Shown here in pieces: positions 59,202 through 64,000 of a stretch of DNA of 64,000 nt (position 1 is the stretch's first letter; every line of letters starts with the position of its first letter). The DNA comes from Qipengyuania aestuarii. GTDB taxonomy: Bacteria > Pseudomonadota > Alphaproteobacteria > Sphingomonadales > Sphingomonadaceae. The position numbers and the translations under genes are program-made. A model generated the notes under the pieces. The model searched no databases, was not told where the DNA came from, and was given only the letters and a program-made list of their open reading frames with translations. The stretch spans positions 62,001 through 126,000 of the forward strand of contig NZ_JAIGNP010000001.1 of assembly GCF_019711535.1 (NCBI RefSeq), written 5' to 3'.

Positions 59202-59371
59202 GGGTCTCTCCTTGAGTTGCGAAAAGGGACTTAGCCACTCGGCAAAGCTTTTCCACCTGCCTTTTTCCCGCTAGCAGAGAAACTTCATTGCGAGAGCAGG
59301 GCGTGCCTCCTAGGTGGCGCTCCCGATGACATTGCGCCCATCGCGTGGCGCGCGACAAGGAATTTGAACGG

Positions 59372-61306
59372 ATGGCAACAGCCGCCACCGCGCCGCAAGA
59401 CGGCCTCCCCGCAAGCCCCGATGCCATCGTCGTGCGTTTCGCCGGCGACTCGGGTGACGGCATGCAGCTGACCGGAGGGCAGTTCACGCTGTCCACCGCG
59501 CTCGCCGGAAACGATCTCGCGACCTTCCCGGATTTCCCAGCGGAAATTCGGGCGCCGCAGGGCACGCTGTTCGGCGTCTCGGCGTTCCAGATCAATTTCG
59601 GCAGCCGCGCCATCAACACCGCAGGCGATGCGCCCGACGTGCTGGTGGCGATGAACCCGGCGGCACTCAAGGTGAACCTTGCGGCGCTCAAGCCCGGCGG
59701 CCTGATCATCGCGGACACCGGCGCCTTCACCAAACGCAACCTCGACAAGGCGCATTACGAAGCCAACCCGCTTGAAGACGGCAGCCTTGCGAAGTTTGAC
59801 GTGCTGGCTTTCGACATCAGCGAAAAGACGATCGAGGCGGTCAAGCCCTTCGGCCTTGGCAACAAGGATGCGCTCAGGTCCAAGAACATGTGGACGCTGG
59901 GCCTCGCGCTGTGGATGTTCGACCGTCCGCGCGAACCGATCCATGACTGGCTGAAAGCCAAGTTCAAATCCAAGCCCGATATCGCCGACGCCAATATCGC
60001 CGCGCTCGATGCGGGCCACGCCTATGGCGAGACGGCGGAGCTGGCAGGGCCAGTCAAGCAGCTGACCATGCCTCCGGTGCAAAGCGAACCGGGTCTCTAT
60101 CGCACCATTACCGGCGCGGAAGCCGTGTCGCTTGGCCTTGTTGCAGGGGCGCAGCTGGCCGAACTGCCGATGTTCTTCGGCGGCTATCCCATCACGCCCG
60201 CCTCGGCTATCCTGCACCACCTCGCGCGGCTGAAGGAATTCGGTGTCACCACCTTCCAGGCGGAAGACGAAATCGCCGCCGTGTGTGCCGCCATCGGCGC
60301 AAGCTGGGCCGGGCAGCTCGGCGTAACTTCGTCCTCCGGTCCGGGCATCGCGCTTAAGACCGAGGCGATCGGCCTCGGCATCATGACCGAACTGCCGCTG
60401 GTGATCGTGAACTCGCAGCGCGGCGGTCCGTCGACCGGCCTGCCGACCAAGACCGAGCAGAGCGACCTCTATCAGGCAGTCTATGGCCGCAACGGCGATG
60501 CGCCCATGCCGGTGATTGCCGCGCGCAGCCCCTCTGATGCGTTCGAAGTCGCAATCGAGGCCTGCCGGATCGCGGTCGAATACATGACCCCGGTCATGCT
60601 GCTGACCGATGGCTATATCGCCAATGCCGCCGAGCCGTGGAAGGTGCCGGACCCCGCCGGTTTCAAGCCGTTCCCCGCGCAATTCCTCACCGAACCGCGC
60701 GGAGAGGAACTGCTGCCTTACAAGCGCGACGAGAAGGGCGCGCGCCCCTGGATCAAGCCCGGCACGCCCGGCATGATGCACCGCATCGGCGGGATCGAAA
60801 AGCACGAGGAAACGGGGAATATCGACTATTCGCCCGATAACCACCAGCGCATGACCGACCTGCGTAAGGCGAAGGTCGAGAATATCGCCGTGCCCGATCA
60901 GGAAGTGGCGCTGGGCGAAGACAGCGGCACGCTCGCCGTCGTGGGCTGGGGCAGCACTTATGGTCCGATCCACCAGGCCGTGCGCCGCAGCATCGCCAAG
61001 GGTTGCTCGGTCAGCCATATCCACGTGCGCCACATCTGGCCCATGCCGAAGAATCTGGGCGAGCTGCTCAAGGGCTTCGACAAGGTGCTGGTGCCGGAAA
61101 TGAACACCGGCCAGTTCAAGACCGTCCTGCGCGATCAGTTCCTCGTCGATGCGCAGCCGCTGACCAAGACCAGCGGCCAGCCATTCCAGATCGCCGAGCT
61201 AGAGCGCGAGATCGCGAAATATTTTGACGGCATCGAAGGCAACGAAGGCGGCGAGGTTGCGGTCAATGACCAGCAGCTTCCCAGCCCGATTGCGGAGAAC
61301 GACTAA
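59372..61306 (+). CDS. korA: 2-oxoglutarate/2-oxoacid:ferredoxin oxidoreductase alpha subunit (gamma-alpha fusion)
   Basis: 644 residues from the ATG with AAGGAA before it. N-terminal gamma-type domain (VVRFAGDSGDGMQLTGGQF), then the alpha TPP-pyrimidine domain (MFFGGYPITPASAILHHLA, TSSSGPGIALKTEAIGL, TGLPTKTEQSDLYQA). Oxidises 2-oxoglutarate, or a related acid, to the acyl-CoA with ferredoxin as acceptor. TAATG-type overlap with korB. No ferredoxin gene is adjacent. Confidence 0.92.
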   Translation: MATAATAPQDGLPASPDAIVVRFAGDSGDGMQLTGGQFTLSTALAGNDLATFPDFPAEIRAPQGTLFGVSAFQINFGSRAINTAGDAPDVLVAMNPAALKVNLAALKPGGLIIADTGAFTKRNLDKAHYEANPLEDGSLAKFDVLAFDISEKTIEAVKPFGLGNKDALRSKNMWTLGLALWMFDRPREPIHDWLKAKFKSKPDIADANIAALDAGHAYGETAELAGPVKQLTMPPVQSEPGLYRTITGAEAVSLGLVAGAQLAELPMFFGGYPITPASAILHHLARLKEFGVTTFQAEDEIAAVCAAIGASWAGQLGVTSSSGPGIALKTEAIGLGIMTELPLVIVNSQRGGPSTGLPTKTEQSDLYQAVYGRNGDAPMPVIAARSPSDAFEVAIEACRIAVEYMTPVMLLTDGYIANAAEPWKVPDPAGFKPFPAQFLTEPRGEELLPYKRDEKGARPWIKPGTPGMMHRIGGIEKHEETGNIDYSPDNHQRMTDLRKAKVENIAVPDQEVALGEDSGTLAVVGWGSTYGPIHQAVRRSIAKGCSVSHIHVRHIWPMPKNLGELLKGFDKVLVPEMNTGQFKTVLRDQFLVDAQPLTKTSGQPFQIAELEREIAKYFDGIEGNEGGEVAVNDQQLPSPIAEND

Positions 61307-62340
61307 TGAACGCACCCGTTAAGATCGAAACCACGCTGAAGGATTGGGAAACCGATCAGGAAGTTCGCTGGTGCCCGGGTTGCGGGGACTATGCCATCCT
61401 CAAGGCCGTTCAGCGCACGCTGCCGCAACTTGGCTGCGATCCGGCGAAGACCGTCTTCATCAGCGGCATCGGCTGTTCGAGCCGCTTTCCCTATTACATG
61501 GAAACCTACGGCTTCCACACGATCCACGGCCGCGCGCCGGCCTTTGCGACGGGTGCGAAGCTGGCCAATCCGGAGCTCGACGTCTGGCTGGTAACGGGTG
61601 ACGGCGACGGGCTTTCCATTGGCGGCAACCATCTGATGCATGTGCTGCGCCGCAACGTGAACATGCAGATCATGCTGTTCAACAACGAGATCTACGGCCT
61701 CACCAAGGGTCAGGCTTCGCCGACCAGCCGCGAAGGCACCAAATCGCCTTCGACCCCCATCGGCAGTTACGATCACCCGGCCCGCCCGGCAGCCTTTGCG
61801 CTGGGCGCAGGCGCGCGCTTCGTCGGCCGCGGTTTCGACGTGTCGAAGAACCTGCCCGAAGTGCTCAAGGCCGCGCATGCCCACAAGGGCGCAGCCTTCA
61901 TCGAGATTTTCCAGAACTGCATCGTCTACAACAAGGATGTGTTCGACGATTTCGCCGCCCCCAAGGGTGCGGAAGATCGCCAGCTCTGGCTCGAAAACGG
62001 CAAGCCGATGCTGTTCGCCAAGGACAGCAAGGGCATCACGCTCAACCGCGAGACGCTTAGCCTCGAAGTTGTCGACGTGGTCGATGGCGATTGGGAAGCT
62101 GCGGGAGTGATTGTGCACGATGTCACCAATCGCTCGATTGCGCATATGCTGGTAGAAATGCCCTTCGGCCCGTTCCCGATGGCGCTCGGCGTGCTTTACG
62201 ACGATCCGACCCCGACCTTCGAAGACGCTGTCATCGAAGAGCGCAAGATGGCGAGCCAGGGCAAGGAAGCCAATCTCGCCAAACTGCTCGGCAAGGGGCA
62301 GACCTGGACCGTCAGCGGAACGGCGCAGGATCCGATCTGA
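61306..62340 (+). CDS. korB: 2-oxoglutarate/2-oxoacid:ferredoxin oxidoreductase beta subunit
   Basis: 344 residues. TPP diphosphate/Mg site VTGDGDGLSIGGNHLMHVL with NNEIYGLTKGQ; iron-sulfur ligands WCPGCGDY and SGIGCSS. Partner of korA, translationally coupled. Complete. Oxygen tolerance and physiological direction cannot be judged. Confidence 0.94.
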   Translation: MNAPVKIETTLKDWETDQEVRWCPGCGDYAILKAVQRTLPQLGCDPAKTVFISGIGCSSRFPYYMETYGFHTIHGRAPAFATGAKLANPELDVWLVTGDGDGLSIGGNHLMHVLRRNVNMQIMLFNNEIYGLTKGQASPTSREGTKSPSTPIGSYDHPARPAAFALGAGARFVGRGFDVSKNLPEVLKAAHAHKGAAFIEIFQNCIVYNKDVFDDFAAPKGAEDRQLWLENGKPMLFAKDSKGITLNRETLSLEVVDVVDGDWEAAGVIVHDVTNRSIAHMLVEMPFGPFPMALGVLYDDPTPTFEDAVIEERKMASQGKEANLAKLLGKGQTWTVSGTAQDPI

Positions 62341-62346
62341 GATTAC

Positions 62347-62378
62347 TGGTTCGCGCCGCCAATTAACGGCGCAAACCA
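62347..62378 (+). terminator. Hairpin after korB
   Basis: 12-base arms with one mismatch (TGGTTCGCGCCG against CGGCGCAAACCA) and an 8-base loop, 7 nt past korB. No T tract follows, so termination is uncertain. Confidence 0.45.
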
Positions 62379-62512
62379 AATCGCTTTCCTACATTGCCAG
62401 CGCGCGTTACGCCCGTTGGGCAATGGATCGGCCCACACCTTTTTCTTTCGCAAATGCTCGTCAGGGCAGCGTTTCTGTCGCCCAATCGGGCAGCACGGTT
62501 TGCAACCCCAGG

Positions 62513-62530
62513 ACTGTGTCAACTGTGTCA
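62513..62530 (+). repeat. Tandem 9-base repeat
   Basis: ACTGTGTCA occurs twice in direct tandem, 38 nt before the next gene. A short binding site or chance. Confidence 0.5.
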
Positions 62531-62567
62531 ACTTGGGTCAGCAAAACCCTCTCGAATCTGAACGCCG

Positions 62568-63515
62568 ATGGATAATCTGACGCACAGCCTGATAGGGGCC
62601 GTGATCGGTCAGGCGGGGCTCAAGAAGAAAACCGGGCTGGCGATGCCCGCGCTGATAATCGGCGCCAATCTGCCCGATGTGGATGCGACCTGTTTTTTCT
62701 GGCTCGACGGGGTAGAGCATCTCGGCTTCCGCCGGGGAATCACTCATGGACCACCGGCCATGGTGCTGCTGCCGCTGATCCTCGCCGGGCTGCTGTGGGG
62801 TTTCGATCGCTGGCAGGCCCGGCGTGGCAAGCGGCCCGAGATGCGGCGGCGGGTCAGTTTCGCATGGCTCTACGTGCTCAGCCTCATCGGCTGTCTGACG
62901 CACCCGGCGTTCGACTGGTTGAATACCTACGGCATTCGCCTGCTCGAACCGTTCAGCCATCGCTGGTTCTATGGCGATACGCTGTTCATCATAGACGTTT
63001 GGCTTTGGGCGACCTTGGGCAGTTCGGTGTGGCTATCGCTCCGCCGCGAAAAGCGGGGAGGAGTGTGGACACGGCCTGCATGGCTCGGGCTTGGCGCTGC
63101 GCTTGCCTACATCGGCGCGAACTGGCTGGTCACGCACGATGTCGAGCGTATGGATCCCCTCAACATGGCGGTCAGCGAAACCATTGCCGCGCCGGTCGCC
63201 TTCGATCCGCGTGCGCGCGATGTCATCTTCGTCAACCCTGACGGGCGGCATGGCATCATCCCCGGATTTCGCAAGCAGGCGACAGGAAAGGTGGAATATC
63301 TGGGAGACGCCTTTCTCCCCTCCTGCGATCTGCAGGGAGCAGCGCGGGCCGATCCGCAGGTCAGGGCGTTCCTCTTCTGGTCGCGGGCCCCCTTCGTCGA
63401 ACGGCGCGATGGAGGCCAGCTCTGGCTGCGCGATGCGCGCTTCGTCGATCCTCGCGCGGGCGACCGCTTCTCGGTCCGGTTGCCACCGCAGACCTGCACC
63501 GAGTTCTTTCGCTAG
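62568..63515 (+). CDS. Membrane-bound metal-dependent hydrolase, YdjM/DUF457 family
   Basis: 315 residues. MDNLTHSLIGAVIGQAGL, ANLPDVDATCFFW, GITHGPPAMVLLPL and CLTHPAFDWLNTYG hold the conserved His and Asp residues. Five or so membrane segments, then an exported C-terminal domain. Family role unclear. Stop overlaps the convergent PAP2 gene stop in CTAG. Confidence 0.9.
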   Translation: MDNLTHSLIGAVIGQAGLKKKTGLAMPALIIGANLPDVDATCFFWLDGVEHLGFRRGITHGPPAMVLLPLILAGLLWGFDRWQARRGKRPEMRRRVSFAWLYVLSLIGCLTHPAFDWLNTYGIRLLEPFSHRWFYGDTLFIIDVWLWATLGSSVWLSLRREKRGGVWTRPAWLGLGAALAYIGANWLVTHDVERMDPLNMAVSETIAAPVAFDPRARDVIFVNPDGRHGIIPGFRKQATGKVEYLGDAFLPSCDLQGAARADPQVRAFLFWSRAPFVERRDGGQLWLRDARFVDPRAGDRFSVRLPPQTCTEFFR

Positions 63516-64000
63516 GGTCGATCCGGACCGGTATTCCTTTTTTCTCCATGGTCGGCAGCAGCCTTTGCCGGCGCATAGAACAGTACCGATGCGAGACAGG
63601 CCCAGCCGGCCCCGCCGAGCCAGCCCGCGACCACATCGCTGGGGAAGTGGACGCCAAGCAACACGCGGCTCCAGGCGACCATGGCGGACAGCGCCAAGGC
63701 GAAGCCGATGACGGTCAGGCGGACCGACTGCCTCCGGGACAGCGCGGCAAAGGCCAGCGCCATGCCGATATAGACGACCGCTGCGGAAAAGCTGTGGCCG
63801 GACGGAAAGCTCTCGCCGCCCGCCTCTGTCAGATGCGGCACGATTTGCGGCCGGTCGCGACCTATGAGCAGCTTCATGCCGGTGTTGACGAGCCATCCGC
63901 TAACCACCGTTGCCGCATAGAGGATGGCTTCCCGCCGCAGTTTCAGGAACAGGAGCGCCACCACCGCCGCCAGTGCAAAGAGATTGCGGAGAAAGACGCC
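63512..64000 (-). CDS. PAP2 family phosphatase (5' part beyond window)
   Basis: The frame is open to the window edge, so the N-terminus is missing; the in-frame GTG at 63964 is internal. Three phosphatase motifs: KLLIGRDRPQ, FPSGHSFSAAVVY, and SRVLLGVHFPSDVVAGW. Multiple membrane helices. Possibly a lipid phosphatase; undecaprenyl pyrophosphatase activity is another option. Confidence 0.9.
   Translation of the reverse strand, partial: GVFLRNLFALAAVVALLFLKLRREAILYAATVVSGWLVNTGMKLLIGRDRPQIVPHLTEAGGESFPSGHSFSAAVVYIGMALAFAALSRRQSVRLTVIGFALALSAMVAWSRVLLGVHFPSDVVAGWLGGAGWACLASVLFYAPAKAAADHGEKRNTGPDRP

Noticed and set aside
57781..59748. Apparent long fusion protein with rppH at its C-terminus
   Set aside because: The upstream two thirds runs out of frame through the esterase gene; the GTG at 58254 gives a normal-length RppH.
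59285..61033. 582-residue reverse frame across korA
   Set aside because: Antisense shadow of korA codon bias; no recognisable motifs.

Overview
The window is bacterial, coding-dense and has Sphingomonadales/Erythrobacteraceae character. Supporting signs are a DUF6481 protein, a terminase-small-subunit-like HTH protein of a type common in sphingomonads, a subclass B3 metallo-beta-lactamase (reported before from Erythrobacter), KorAB, an unlinked sdhCDA block and alphaproteobacterial L9/S6 tails. The species assignment is inference. No tRNA, rRNA, CRISPR array, transposase or integrase was seen.

Layout. 0-5.7 kb: 3' end of rimK; a reverse operon of three small secreted proteins (SCPU-like, PapD-like, unknown); amn; rpsF-rpsR-rplI; a DUF808 membrane protein. 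5.8-14.2 kb: a membrane diguanylate cyclase; a Mur-ligase paralogue divergent from an LD-carboxypeptidase (probable peptidoglycan recycling pair); fabD-fabG; dnaN; an adrenodoxin-reductase-like ferredoxin-NADP reductase. 14.3-18.9 kb: two tandem PAS-GGDEF-EAL-PilZ paralogues, the second with a damaged EAL active site. 18.95-21.3 kb: lepA and a DUF6481 protein.

21.3-25.2 kb is the most unusual region. It is an AT-rich island that starts at a decayed, duplicated copy of the lepA 3' end. It carries a MazG-like protein, a HMUDK/thymine-hypermodification-type protein, an Nmad2 protein and a small unknown Rossmann-like protein. The gene set suggests nucleotide or DNA-base modification, possibly for phage defence. 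25.3-29.5 kb: GC-rich HTH and diguanylate cyclase genes, then a bacterial lipoxygenase with a complete iron-ligand set.

29.5-36.5 kb: proline biosynthesis (proC-proA divergent from proB; proC appears to lack a canonical start codon), nhaA-terC behind a long untranslated leader, and bamD. 36.6-44.8 kb: recN, ligA, a class A beta-lactamase-like serine hydrolase, then a reverse operon SDR - B3 metallo-beta-lactamase - prmA - TIGR02117. 44.9-50.6 kb: sdhC-sdhD-sdhA, then a tightly coupled trio (saccharopine-dehydrogenase-like, DCC, HExxH lipoprotein) and a PH-like membrane protein. 50.6-57.7 kb: cyclophilin, ClpP-like protease, YpfJ-like metallopeptidase, 3-hydroxybutyrate dehydrogenase coupled to an AT-rich orphan, guaB, an RsmB-family methyltransferase and a TPR protein. 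57.8-64 kb: an HSL-type esterase coupled to rppH, korA-korB, a DUF457 membrane hydrolase and a partial PAP2 phosphatase.

Most genes are housekeeping and sit in short operons with 1-4 nt start/stop overlaps. Four convergent pairs also share overlapping stop codons.
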